Both the position numbers and the translations under genes were made by a program. The notes beneath the pieces were generated by a model. The model did no database searches. It was not told where the DNA came from and saw nothing but the letters and a program-made list of their open reading frames with translations. From Zygnema cylindricum (Eukaryota; Streptophyta; Zygnematophyceae; Zygnematales; Zygnemataceae): a stretch of 64,000 nucleotides of DNA. Shown piece by piece: positions 46,588-58,470 of the stretch. Position 1 is the first letter of the stretch. Every line of letters starts with the position of its first letter. The stretch is taken from contig JBBHKE010001283.1 of assembly GCA_037447655.1 (NCBI GenBank), positions 674,115 to 738,114 on the forward strand, given 5' to 3'.

Positions 46588-49500
46588 ATGGCCACGTGTT
46601 ATATCCTCACGCGTGCGCCATGGCTTCTAGCCGTTTTTACGGTCGCCACGTGGCAGTACGCAACTGTCACAGCAGCTCCCGCTCTTGCCACTGACGTATT
46701 CACGTCTCCTTGTCCTTTTCTGGACGACCCTACACCACTCCCTCCGCTTTCCCCTCCCTCTCCACCTTCTCCCTCTCCTCCCTCTTCTCCTCCTCCTTCC
46801 CCTCCCTCCCTCAGTCCTCCCTTCCCTTACCAGCTCGACCTCCCTGGTAAGCTTAGCTTGTCTACTACTACCCGCTGTAAGAAGTTAACCTATTCATTTT
46901 GCCCCTTTTTTTTAAAATGCTGACACGTGTCACACCATTGTGGAACCAGGAGGTGGTACTTGCACCTGTACGGCTCCTCCCCCCCCTCTCACTAACAGTA
47001 CCTTCTCCTATCCTCCTCCTCAGGAGCCGAAAACCATCGCTCCCCCAGATACGAGCGGTGGGGTTTCTGACACGTCATATTTTTGGGTTTTTGTCTTTTC
47101 GGCTTTTCTGGCTTCATTTTTGTCGTTTTCTGACTCGGGGATAGCAGTGCAAAATCAATCTCCAAAATTTAGATTTTTTTCGGGAAATGTACGGCTGGGA
47201 AATAACTCTGCCGTGTACTTTCGCGTCTCGAACTTTTTCTTTTCTTTTCTCTCTCTGCCTCACTCTCATTCTCCGCTCTCCTCCCTCTCTCCCCCCCCCA
47301 GGCTTTGATCTGTGGAGCAATCCTGCCACGTGGCCCTCCGGCGTTGTCCCGGGCCTCCCCGGAATCTCTGATTGGGCCAACGCCACGGTGCCATGTGGCC
47401 GCCTCGTGCTGCTGGACGTGCCAGCTGTCAACCTGGCTCTGCTGCAGATCAAGGGATTTCTCAAGTACTCTCTCTCTCTCTCTCTTTCTTTCTCTCTCTT
47501 TCTCTCTCTCTCGTCCCTCTTTCCGCTTTTCTCACTTGTGTTCTTCCTCTCTTCCTCTCCCTCTCCCTCTCCCTCTCCCTCTTTTCCTCTCTCTCCCACT
47601 CTCCCCGCCTACCTCTCTCTCACTCTCTCCCATTGTATCCATGACTCTTACAGATGTATTTTTCTCTCTTGCTCTCCCTATCTCTCTCTCTCTTACACAC
47701 ACACACTCTCTCTCTCCCTCCCCCTCTCTCTCCTCCCCCGCAGGGTCCTGGACCATCCCTCCCTCCCGGTTATTTTGGTGAAGGCGCACTTCATCGTGGT
47801 GGAGGGCCAGCTGTCGGTGGGAACGCCAGCTCAGCAGTTTGGTCAGAAGATCACGTTTGAGCTCACACCCAATCGCAACAATCGCGCCAATTACGGCTTC
47901 ACCAGCTTCGCGCCCGCCGAGCCTCTCTATCCGAGGAATCTCGGACACAAAGTTTTTGCTGTGGTATGTGGGATTTTTTTTTTTTTAATATGAAGATTTT
48001 GTTAGTCAATTTCTTTGTTGATGTTTGTCGTTGTTTTTTGTTGTTGCTTATTGTGGTTTGTTGCCGTTGTTCTTGTTGTTTTTCCGATGGTTTTGCTGTT
48101 GTTCTTGTTGTTCTTTTGGCTTTTTAATGTCGTTGTTGATGTTATTCTGGTGGTTTTTAAATGTTGTTGTTTTTTGTTTGATTTGCTCTTTTCGTTGGTT
48201 GTTTTTTGTGTTTGTGGTTGTGGTTATAGTTGTGGTAAGTCGTGGTGGTAATGATTTTGGTCGTTGTCTTTGTCGTTGTTATTCTTGTTGTGTTGTCGTA
48301 ATAAACTTGTTTATTTTCTAATATCCAATTTGTCAAATGTTCCAACCCTCGAATCCTCTAACCCTTGAAGCTTCGAGTCGTGAAATTTCTCGACTCAAAT
48401 TGCCAAATTGTAACTAAATTCTTTCGTATCCCACAGGTGGGAGGACAAGTCCATCTTCATGGCCTCCCTGGTCCCCCCGATACTCCCTCGTGGGTCAAAC
48501 TCGGTCGTACGGCCAAAAAGGGCGATTCGAGTATCTATGTCAGTTCCAATGTTGTCGGAAGTTGGCCCGTGGGAGGAAAAATTGTGATTACTTCGACTGA
48601 CTACGACAGAAAACAGGCCGAAGTTTTCACTATTACTGGAGGTAAAACATTGTTTACAATTGAGTAAAAAAATTGTGAAGTTTTGCATAGTGTAGAATCG
48701 TGATGAATTGAAAAAGTTTAGGAGAAAGGTTGGGAAAGGGTTGGGAAATGAGAGGAATGGTCGGAAAGGCTTGACATGGTCGGAAATAAGTAGAAAAAGG
48801 TTTAGGAAATGGTTGGCCAGGTTAAGAAATGTTAGAGAAGGGAGGAAGTTTTTAACTGGACATGTCATTATGGGAAATGGTTTACTGATTGGTCACATGG
48901 TTTTCGTTGGGAATGATTCAGTCTTCCAGAACAAAACTGGTTCCGTGATTTCTCTGGATTCGCCCTTGCAGTACATGCATTACGGAGAACCCAACAGTCT
49001 GTCGAACGGATTCGGAGGTTACATAGATCAGTGTGCTGAGGTGGCACTTCTCACAAGAAATATCGTCATTACTGGAACAGATGAACCGGAACCGTACCTT
49101 TTGGAAGGTACAGTAGCTTCCAGGAGCCTTCCACAATATTCTGTTTTCTCTTACAAACTCTACGTTTGTTATGGAGACGCTTTGTGGGGAGACGGGGAGT
49201 TTATGGATAAGTTTAAGTTTTTAGTTGAGGTTTTTGGATGGTTTTGTAAAACTTTTTTAACTTGTTTGAACTCTTTTCTATGACTTTTTGTTTTTGTTTG
49301 GCTCTTTTGCAGGTGGACATTTCATCGTTTTTATGACTCGAATTCCTCAGTTTATCGAAGGAGTGGAGTTTGTGAAGATGGGACAGCAAGGCACCTTGGG
49401 AAGATATAACATCCATTTCCATGTGGTGGGCTCCGTTTTGGGGACAGTTTGTCGGAAAAATGTGATGCGGGACAGTAAACAGGTGATTATTTTTCCCTCA

Positions 49501-52500
49501 GAAACATGAGCTTGATTATGGAAAATTAACATACAATATAAAATTTTACTTTATCTTTCACAGGAAAGGAAGCTGGGCAGGTTCAGATCAGAAAAACAAT
49601 CGGATTAGAGTTCCTGGTTGTCGGTGATTTACTGCAGTAAAACGTTTTACAATGTTTCTTAACATGTCTGTTTTGGCTCAGTAATTTCTCCGGATTTTCT
49701 ATTTATATCCTTATATATGCCCATTTCCGTTTTGGTACCAATGCCGGTATTGATGCTGTTGCTACAGTAATTGCTGACCGTCTGTTTGTTCACAATTTTA
49801 ATACGGTTATCATGTGGATGTTAATATCAGTTCAGTTCATCATAGAAAGATTAAAATTAACGTTAACCGCAGTATGCGGAAATACAATTCTTCGACTTCT
49901 TGGAAATCCAATTTGGATGTGAAGGTGAATGTTGTCGTCACATGGAGCCCGAATTGAGACTATCTTGATGTTGTTGACTTTTTAATGTCATCTATTTTTT
50001 TGTGTGAGAGGTTATTTTCTACAGCGATGTGTGGTGGTTCACAGCTCCCATAATATTACTGTGGATAGTAATGTGGCGTACAACACCAGTGGGCACTGCT
50101 TTATGACAGAGGAAGGAGGAGAAGAGGACAACACTTTCATTAACAATCTTGGGATCCTTACAAATCCTGGTAAGTCACATTTACTTGCATTTACAGATTT
50201 TTGATGTTCCGGATATCAGATAAGAAACGTAACAAAGTGACCGTCGTTTACGAGTTGACTTGAACTAACTCGAAATATTTTTGCCTTTTCTTTTCCTCCC
50301 TTTTTGTAGCGATTAAGAAGATCCCTAATACCTCGGGGATTATGATGAACGACGAAACTGATGACCAACCATCCACCTTTTGGATCGCCAATCCTAAAAA
50401 TCATTACATAAATAACGTGGCTGCTGGATCCCTAGCAAATGGGTAGGTACTCTTGGCATTTCTCGGTTTGCAAGTTTTGAGCCATTCCCCTTTTCAGTAT
50501 TCCGTATTTTCCAAACAATATATGACATGTATCGTTTCTTCAACGCATCACTCTTGTGGGGTATTCGTATACACTTTACATTGTTGGTTGTGGTAGAAAT
50601 TTTGAAAATTGTGATATCGTCCCAAACCCACATAAACCCATGATTTATGCAAAACAGATTAAGCTTATCTAGCTCCGAAAAACCAATGGCGACTTCTCTG
50701 CGACTCGCATTTCTTCTCATATTGCTTTCCCAGATGCTTCGAATACTAAAATTTACTTCCCCTTCCCTCACTTTTCAACTAATGTCCAGGTTTTGGTTTG
50801 AGCTTCGAACAGCAGTTCGTGGTATGTCTCTCACTATCCCAATAATCGATAGAACCAATCCAAACAGTCGACCCTTTGGACAATTTACCGGAAATGTCGC
50901 ACATTCGAATGATGGAGTCGGTATTCGAACATATCCGTTTGGCACACGGCCAAGATTTCCAAATAATATGGTACAACTTTATCTCTTTTTTTGGCGTTTC
51001 TCGCTCCTTTTCCCTTTCGATTCTAGAGGCCCTTTTTCTGTGAATCAAACTGTTTTATTTCCGTGGTTCTAGCCCTTTTGCTGTGATTATAGAGCTAGTA
51101 TATGATAAAATTAGGAAGAGGTTGAAATGTCATTTATTTTGATTGACTGCTCTTCAAAATTTGCCCAAGGAGAAAAAATTACTCCCTGATGACTGCTTCA
51201 ATTAAAAAAGCTATGAGACACTCACATATTTTTGTCCTTTGTTATGATCTTTTTCTGACCAGATGACTGGACCAGTATCGGTTCTTGATAAACTGACCGT
51301 GTACAAAAATGCCCAAATGGGGTATGTCTTCCCTCCCTCCCTCCCTCCCTCCCTCCATCCCTTCCAGCTTTACCTTCCAGTTTTACTGCATTTCTCAAAC
51401 TTCCAGCTCTATTTCAATCCCTTCCGCGAACCAGAACAAAATCCATCCACTTCCCCGCATAAAACGGCTTCCGTAACTAACGACTGTTTCCGTAAACGCT
51501 CCTCAGAATGTTCGTCCACAACACGGAGAACTTTATCGTGACCAACAGTGCCTTTGCTGACAACGGTTTCGGCATCTTTCTGAACCAAGACCAGATGGTG
51601 GTCATAAAGGACTCCAGCATTACTGCTCTCACGGCAAACTACGGGAATCCGAGGGAGTGTTGGAGGAACGACTTCTCGGCGCCTTGTAGACCAATCGCTG
51701 GATGCATGTGAGAGACCATAAAGAGGGCGAGGGAAAGGGAGAGGGAGAAGGGGAGGGAAAGGGGGAGGGAGAGGGAGAGGGAGAGAGAGGAGGGCGAGAG
51801 TGAGGAGGGCAAGAGAGAGGAGGGGGAGAGGGGGAGGGAGAGGGAGAAAGTGGGGAAAGCGAGTGAGAAAGATACACGGTATACATTTCACCTGCCCTCG
51901 TTTGATCATATACTGTCACAGCTCATTTTTGAATGTGGCCAATAAACACACCAAACAGATATACATTTCTTTTCTGTGTATTCTTTTTTTGTTTTTGAAA
52001 TAATCCAGGATGCCCCTTACTTGGGGCGCTCAAGGCCGGTCCACCGGTATGGTCCCTCGGACTGCCCCAACCTTTGGAGTTATATTGGATCAAAGCCGTG
52101 ATTTCGATGGAGCTCCACCCAATTCGATCCAAAACGTAACGTAAGATTCCATTTTTGTTTAAATGGGTTGAGTCAACGCAGACTCTTCACCGCCCATCGC
52201 TATTAGAGTTGATATTAGTAATGCTGTTGCTTTTTTGGGCCAAAAAGCACGGTAAAATGATGTTTGTAGACATTCTAATTTCACATTTAAACTGATAAAT
52301 TCTTTATTGTTATAAAATGTATGGGCTGTGTATTTTGATTGTTTTGCAGTTGCTGTGTCGTTTCCTTTTAGGTAATTGACTGTTTACGTTTTACACCGGT
52401 GGGATTTTCTGTTTTGCAGTTTTAGTAACTATGATGGAACTTGTAGGACTGCAAGTGCAATCTCTACTATCGGTTTTTCTGACTATTGGAACCCAGCTCA

Positions 52501-55500
52501 TTCAATCTCGGTGAGTTTTTTTGTCTCCTACACAGTTCTATATATGCACTAGAATTTGATTTATGACACCCATATTGAATTTTTGCTCACTTCACTGCCA
52601 GTTTTGTGGTAACAATATCTTAACTCATTTCAATTCCTTCATCGCAGAGCCTAAAATTTTCAAACAATTCCAACACTGTGTGGACGCCTCCTCAATTATA
52701 TCAATACTGGGTGAGTTCACTTGTCTTTTTACACCATCCCGTCCATTCTTATTTGAGGAAAAAGTATCCACTTTTAATCCGTTTCTGTCTGAAACCCGAT
52801 ATCAACTCTCATTCCTTTTCTCTCTCCCTTCTCATTTCATTTTGTATTCAAATTTGGATTGCAGCCATGGGGTACGATATCAGACGGAGGAGAACAGTCT
52901 CAGTTTTATACTCTTCGAGACTTAGACGGAAGTGTTGTCGGTTCTCCGGGCTATATTGTTGTAAACAATTCGAAAATTTTGCCGGCAAATACGTCAGGAT
53001 GTACTCCCACTCCTTCACTGAATATGTATAAATGTCCTGGAGTATGCTATAGGGGAATCAGGATAGTGTATCCCGAGCCTGGATTTACTGTAACCAATGC
53101 AAATATTAATTTTACTCGTGGGGATTTCAGGTAATTTCTTCAGTATCCCTGAATGACCGTTTTAACTTATCATTTCGTTTATTGAAGTGTTTATGAGCCT
53201 CAGATTTTGAATATCGGTGTCTGTTTCTTTTTGAATGTTGAAATGTTTGAAGCTGGACGATGATCTTCTCGAATTCCAAAAGTTTCAAAAATTTGCTGCA
53301 AAATTTTATTTTGCTCAACGACGAAATGCTAACCTTACCTTTTCACAACTTGTCTGTTTGTAAAAAATGCAGTTCCCTCCAGATCCTTCGAGTCAGCGAC
53401 GGTCAAGTTATGGTTCTCAATGGAAATCTCAACAAAATGAGTTCCATGCCACCCTTTTTCCGTGATTATTCGGCGGTTCTATTGGGCAACGACACGTACG
53501 AAATAACTTTCATTCCACCAAGAAATGCTTCTTCATTTTTTCCAACTCGATTTACATTAAGTTACAGAGATGTAGGAGGATGTGGACAGGGCCTCACTTT
53601 ACGATTTCCACGAACAGATACCAACCAATGGGGGGTTCCTAGCTCAAGCAGTGTCTTTTACAGGTTAGTTTTCCCTCTCCCCTCTTCCCTCTTCATCAAT
53701 CTTGGTTCCATCTGAGTGTTGAATCACATAATCAGCATCACATGCTTTAAGCAATAAAGATCCCTTTTTTTTCTTGAATTTCCATTCACACGAAGGTCTG
53801 TTTTTAAAGTGGTTTCTTAGGACAAAACTCTTAAATCTTGCTTTTAAACTTGTGCTCTGTCCTGACTTGCTTTTGCTACTTTCTTTTTTCTCGGGAACAT
53901 ACAGTCAGTGCCCTGGGACCACGGTGCTTTCCAATACGACATCAAATGCCCAGTATTCCTATGTTTGCAATCAAACGACTCAAACATCTTCCCTAGAGGT
54001 TGTCCTGGGACTAGTTTGGACGGAATCAACCACCATTATTGGAGTTCCAGGACCCGCTACATGTGTTCAAACATCGTAAGACTGCATTCTGCTCCCATGT
54101 TGCATCTCATTTTTTTCTTTTCCTTTTTTTACTGTCGCAGGACCTTTGTGGGGATTGGCAGGATTGCTTTATGCATCGCTCGCTTCTTTTACCTTGTTCT
54201 ACAGTGTTCCATGGAAGAGAAAAGTTTGGAGGTTTTTTGTTGAATGCTTATTGGAAAGAACAATATTGATAAAGGCGAATGACTGCATACAGTGGTCAAG
54301 TTTCAAATATTCAGAAATAGAATTACACAGCTTTTCACAGGTCAATTTCTGTGGTCTGCGATACCCCATGGTGACTAAACAGTTTAGGCAGGATGTAGAT
54401 TTTAACAAAAAAAAACTTGTTTTAACATTCCGTTTGTTTAACAATGCTTTGGACACAGCCAATGTAGCTTCATATGGGGAGGAAGCAAGTGGCAGTATGA
54501 GGAATCCGGTAGAGATCTTCGGCCTTTCTTCTACAATCCTGGCACCAACATAAGCAGTTGGAGTCAGGGCTTCGCTCCAGTGGGGTACACCGGCTGTAAG
54601 AATCACAACAAAATATCCTTGATGTTTAGGTTAACCACTGTCGTACGTTTCTTTTGCGTTCTTCATCCAGTCACTTTGTAATTTTTGAAATGACGTTCGA
54701 AACGAGACTACATTCTACTCGATTGTTTTGAATCAAGTAACCATGGGATGTAAAAGTAACCAAACCAGGTGTTGTTTGGTGCCAGGGATGGATCCATTCC
54801 TTAAGACTCGGCTTAAAACAGCCTCATTACTGGCTTATTATTTTCGCCAGACCTTCACTCTTATCAACTCAGCCTGCTACACAACTTTGCAGATCGAGAC
54901 AATCGTTGATGATGGTATTGTGCTGTACCTGAACAATAAAGAAATTCTGCGGTCCAATATGCCCAACGGAACGATTACACAGACTACCATGGTATGTGTG
55001 CGGCAATACTTTGTCAGCCTATAGATTCGCGACTTTACTGGATGCCAGTTGAAATTCACAAGACGAACTTGAATTGAATTGTACTTCTCATATAAGCAAA
55101 ATGACTGTAAAGTCGTAGCAACTGGTTTTGGTTTTGAATCATGTCCAGCACATGAATTTTGTCCCTCACCTACTATCCTGCTTGTGAATCCTTGTGCTTT
55201 CTCAGTCTCTCACGGATGGAACATATGGTGCTTATAAAAACTTCACGATACCGTTGACTGCCATCTCCAGCTACCTTTTGGAAGGAGTTAATACATTAGC
55301 TGCAGAAGTCCACACATGCGCCCCATGGGCAGGAGCTATTACCTTCGATCTCAGGTTATCGGGCATCCGCAAGTAAGAGTAACTAGCACACTACTTGTTT
55401 TTTTCTTTTTTTTTCATGACTGGTCTGACTATGACAAAAGCAGCATTCATTTTTGAGATTGTCCAAATCACCTTCTAACACTTTTATGTTTATGTTTACG

Positions 55501-58470
55501 TGGGATACAGTGTTTCATGCACAGGAGCTCTTAGCTCTCCTGAGATATGTGATGGAGTTGACAATGATGGAAATGGTGAGATTGTCAGTCCAATTATAAA
55601 TCCTGCAAACTGTATTTTAAATTTTACTTAACGCAAGTTTACACCGTGTTCTCTGCAACTGTATATTAAATTGCTCATATTTGGGGTTGGGGATTGGCAA
55701 TTCTCTTAGGGCTTGTGGACGATGGAGCTGATGGCAAACTGCTCACGCGGCCTTGTCAAACTGCATGTGGAGCTGGACTTGAGACTTGCACTAATGGTCT
55801 TTTCCAACAGTGCACAGCTCCCCCTGTTAATGATGAAATGTATGTTTTTACTTTCGCTTGCAATTGCAAGAAATATACTTTTTTCAGCTCGAGCTACTGT
55901 CATTTCTAAAAACTAAATGGCGATGAACAAACTCCTTGCTGTTTGACGAAGTTTATCTAGGCATTGTGGAGCACCATTGATGATTGGTTTTTGCCACAAA
56001 TGATATCATCTTGCTTTGGCTGAAATCTCTAATGTTGAAAACAACATGTAATTCCTTCAATTGCAGCCATTGCTCCAGCCTCGTTGTTCAATTAGAAGCA
56101 ACGAGAAAAATCTACAGCAGCTTTCTCTCATAAAGCATTTGTTTTTTTCATTTCATGCCTATTTGCTGTCAAAAATCTAAAACCGTCTCGAGTCATTTTT
56201 GGTTTCGCGCAGATGCAATTTAATTGACGACAATTGCGATGGACTAGTGGACAATGGATTTGGCCAGCTAAACTGCCCTAATAATACAGTTTGCAGCAAA
56301 GGCCAGTGCCTCCCATTTATCAATGCCACAATTCCAGTGATGACATGGCCTAGGAATTCGAGTGGCTGGGCATATTACGACAAGGGCGGAAACATGAATG
56401 TGCTCAATCCGCAATGGCGTTTAGGGTGAGAATAAACAACCCTTTTGTCATCCCCGAGGCATACGTGAAATCTAGAATATGATTGTAATAAAACTCCTGC
56501 GGGTAGGTTCAACTCCAGATTGTGCTTGAAAACGTTTTAATTATTGGCACAGAAATTGTTAACTGTGTCAGTTGTCCGTAGACAGACTGCGTAACAACCA
56601 TTCTTTCTGAAAAATTGCAGAAAAGTATCAACAGCCTGGCCAACTGGGCGTGGTCCTCTTGGATTCAATTTTGACAACCAGACATGGGACACATTCGGTA
56701 CCACTTTACAGCTCTACACTAACACTAATGTCACATCATACTTCTTCAAGAGCTTCAACTTGAACCAGACAGAAGTGAACACTACCTTCAGTGTCGGTGG
56801 GTCCCACACCCATTTTTAAATGCTCTTCTTGCTATGAATACTAGAAACTACAAATGATGAACATAGAAGAGCATGTGGTTTATGCAGCGACTACTTGATT
56901 TAATCTGTAAAAATCTGTTCTGACATACCTCAAGAAAACGTACTTTCTTCACTATGTTGATCTCAAACAGATTTCAACATACGTAGAGTTGATGGTGCCG
57001 TCGTCTACTTGAATGGCAAAGAGCTTTGGCGCCCACAAATGCCATGGGGCAACATCACATACACCACCGTGGCCATATCTACAACTGGGACATGGAGCAC
57101 CACTAACGCTCCATGGATGTACAACACATGTACCGCATGCTTCAGAAACACGAGTAGTGCTCTCCAGGTAAAATTCCAGTTAAATCGGATCCTCAAATAA
57201 AATATTAAAAGTTCTTTCCCTCGCCAAAATGCAACCAGAGGAGTAACCACTAACATAACTGTGGTTGTAAATGCAGGTAGGAGCAAACTGGATTGCAGTG
57301 GAGCTTCATGCACCGGGACTGTGGAGGAAGAATGTCGCATTCGACATGGACCTTAACCGCAATGTTGTGGTGTCTGACATCCCAGGATCACCGACTGCTT
57401 GTGTTCGCCAAATAAACCAGACCATCTCTCCAGTGAGTTCACTATCTGCGCTGAAAAAGGCAGGCACGACAGAACTGGAACAATACGTTATTTACACGTC
57501 CTAACGGTTCTTCAAATGAAAATCAGTCTCACTGATGTTAAGTGTGATCTTTGTCTATTCACAGGCTAATGCTGACTGGGAGTATAATGATGGAAGCCTC
57601 TCTATACCCTCATCAGATTGGATGCTGCCCAGCTTCAACTCAAGCTCCTGGAAAATAGGTGACTATACTCTTTCCATTTATGCACATCTCCAATGAAGCT
57701 TGGACAAGAAAATAAATGAATGCTCTACATAACTCAAATCCTAAACACCGCTTACATTGCTTCATACAGGTCCAGTTCCCATGGCCACTGGTATTTTTGG
57801 ACTTAGAAAGACTACCTTGAGCCGAGGGACGGATTCGCCAGATACTCGTCGCACACACTACTTCAGGAAAACAATTCAAATCCCCGAGGCGTCTTGCTAC
57901 TTCCTGGTCACCAGCATTCTTGCTGCAGTTGACAGCGCAGTAAGTTTGTCTTCCCCTGAACAAAAATCTGGCGACTTCCCGTTTTCTACAAAGAATCCTC
58001 GTCTGTTACAATCACCTGGCAAATCTGCCATTCAAATAAAAACTCTTCACTCTAAGCCTGGACTCTGTCAATTGCTTCTCCCATGCCTTGTCTTTTACTG
58101 TTTTCAACTTTCATCGTATTTTTACAAGAGAAAGGAGCATGTTAAATTAGAAAGGTAAATGCTTCTGCACTCAACTTTTTGTCGGTTAATTGCCTTCTCG
58201 TTTTGTGTTCAGGCTGTATATATCAACGGCCTGGAAGCCTACCGTACCGGTTTGCCAGCAGGTCCCCTTAACTCCACTGTTTTTGCACCACGTGGCGGCG
58301 GTAGTTACTACGGGTCTCCAACAGCATTGTCGGGCGGGTGGCTGAAACCTGGGCCCAATTTGTTCGCCGCGGAGGTCCATAGATTCTCGGGGAACAACAT
58401 GACCGTAGTTTTCGACTGGCAGCTGATTGGTACACGAGAGGCCCTTGGCTGTACCCCTCTTCCACCTTAA
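46588..58470 (+). CDS. Secreted G8 / beta-helix / jelly-roll protein, paralog 2 (30 exons)
   Basis: My hand-spliced model is 5013 nt (1670 residues plus TAA), with every exon junction in phase. Seen: signal peptide (1 to about 29; hydrophobic stretch WLLAVFTVATWQYATVTAAPA); a C-P-F-L motif and Pro-rich linker (about 40-120); G8 domain (123-318); right-handed beta-helix with LGRYNIHFHVVG (319-772); a region with FYTLRDLDGSVVG and paired cysteines (773-1015); jelly-roll module 1 (1015-1185); MopE-like DDNCDG region (1185-1285); module 2 (about 1290-1497); module 3 (1498-1670). No transmembrane or GPI signal follows. G8 plus NIHFH helix is the signature of CEMIP/TMEM2/PKHD1L1 proteins. The C-terminal modules resemble DDGxxxYLNG jelly-rolls known mainly from bacterial secreted proteins. 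An extracellular carbohydrate- or metal-dependent adhesive role is inference. Confidence 0.92.
47302..48641 (+). other. G8 domain-coding exons 3-5 of paralog 2
   Basis: The encoded sequence opens LWSNPATWPSGVVPG, passes CGRLVLLDVP, FIVVEGQLSVG and ITFELTPN, and closes with VHLHGLPG, the expected beta-strand order of a G8 domain. The frame is intact. Exons 3 and 4 are G-C rich and almost identical to the minus paralog; exon 5 is not. Confidence 0.8.
47465..47743. repeat. Polypyrimidine tract in intron 3 of paralog 2
   Basis: CT, CTCC and CA dinucleotide-rich tract homologous to intron 3 of the minus gene. It forms the extended polypyrimidine run before the exon 4 acceptor. Confidence 0.85.
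48922..52710 (+). other. Right-handed beta-helix region of paralog 2 (exons 6-15)
   Basis: It encodes EVALLTRNIVITG, LGRYNIHFHVVG, NITVDSNVAYNTSGHCF, FTGNVAHSNDGVGI and FVHNTENFIVTNS, a series of PbH1-like rungs. Intron 7 (49483-50024) is long and without the microsatellite found in the paralog. Intron 12 (51708-52008) has a GA-rich tract. Intron 13 has a lone MITE end near 52183. Confidence 0.75.
54459..58470 (+). other. Three jelly-roll modules and MopE-like segment of paralog 2 (exons 19-30)
   Basis: Module 1 has WQYEESG, YYFRQTF, DDGIVLYLNNKEILRSNMP and LAAEVH. Exons 22 to 24 carry CDGVDNDGNG, LVDDGADG, QTACGAGLETC and DDNCDGLVDNG. Module 2 has WAYYDKGGN, GPLGFN, VDGAVVYLNGKELWRPQMP and IAVELH. 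Module 3 has WEYNDG, HYFRKTIQIP, VYINGLEAYR and FAAEVH. Equivalent introns fall at the same place in the modules (phase 1 before the YYFR strand block, phase 0 after the YLNG block), so the modules arose by internal duplication. Confidence 0.78.

Larger units (their letters stand above)
46588..58470 (+). other. Exon map of paralog 2
   Basis: Exons 1 to 30: 46588-46846, 46950-47057, 47302-47464, 47744-47963, 48437-48641, 48922-49107, 49313-49482, 50025-50169, 50310-50442, 50790-50970, 51263-51321, 51507-51707, 52009-52140, 52420-52510, 52648-52710, 52865-53130, 53373-53663, 53905-54075, 54459-54595, 54786-54991, 55206-55372, 55511-55575, 55710-55839, 56213-56425, 56621-56796, 56971-57167, 57277-57432, 57565-57658, 57770-57939, 58213-58470. 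All introns are GT-AG. Phase-consistent summation to a multiple of three and the match with the minus paralog support the whole set. The least certain are the ends of exons 1, 2 and 13. Confidence 0.85.

Noticed and set aside
45984-46694. 236-codon open frame before paralog 2
   Set aside because: It overlaps the promoter, signal-peptide exon and TATA-like box in another frame. No domain or family similarity is recognised.
49483-50024. Possible extra exon in intron 7 of paralog 2
   Set aside because: Short open pieces occur, but neither frame nor splice sites are supported. The paralogous intron holds only a microsatellite.
54076-54458. Possible extra exon (reading CGDWQDC or GPLWGLAGLLYAS) between exons 18 and 19 of paralog 2
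   Set aside because: A good acceptor exists near 54141, but the frames end in stops or break phase. The minus paralog has no equivalent, and direct joining of exons 18 and 19 keeps the frame.
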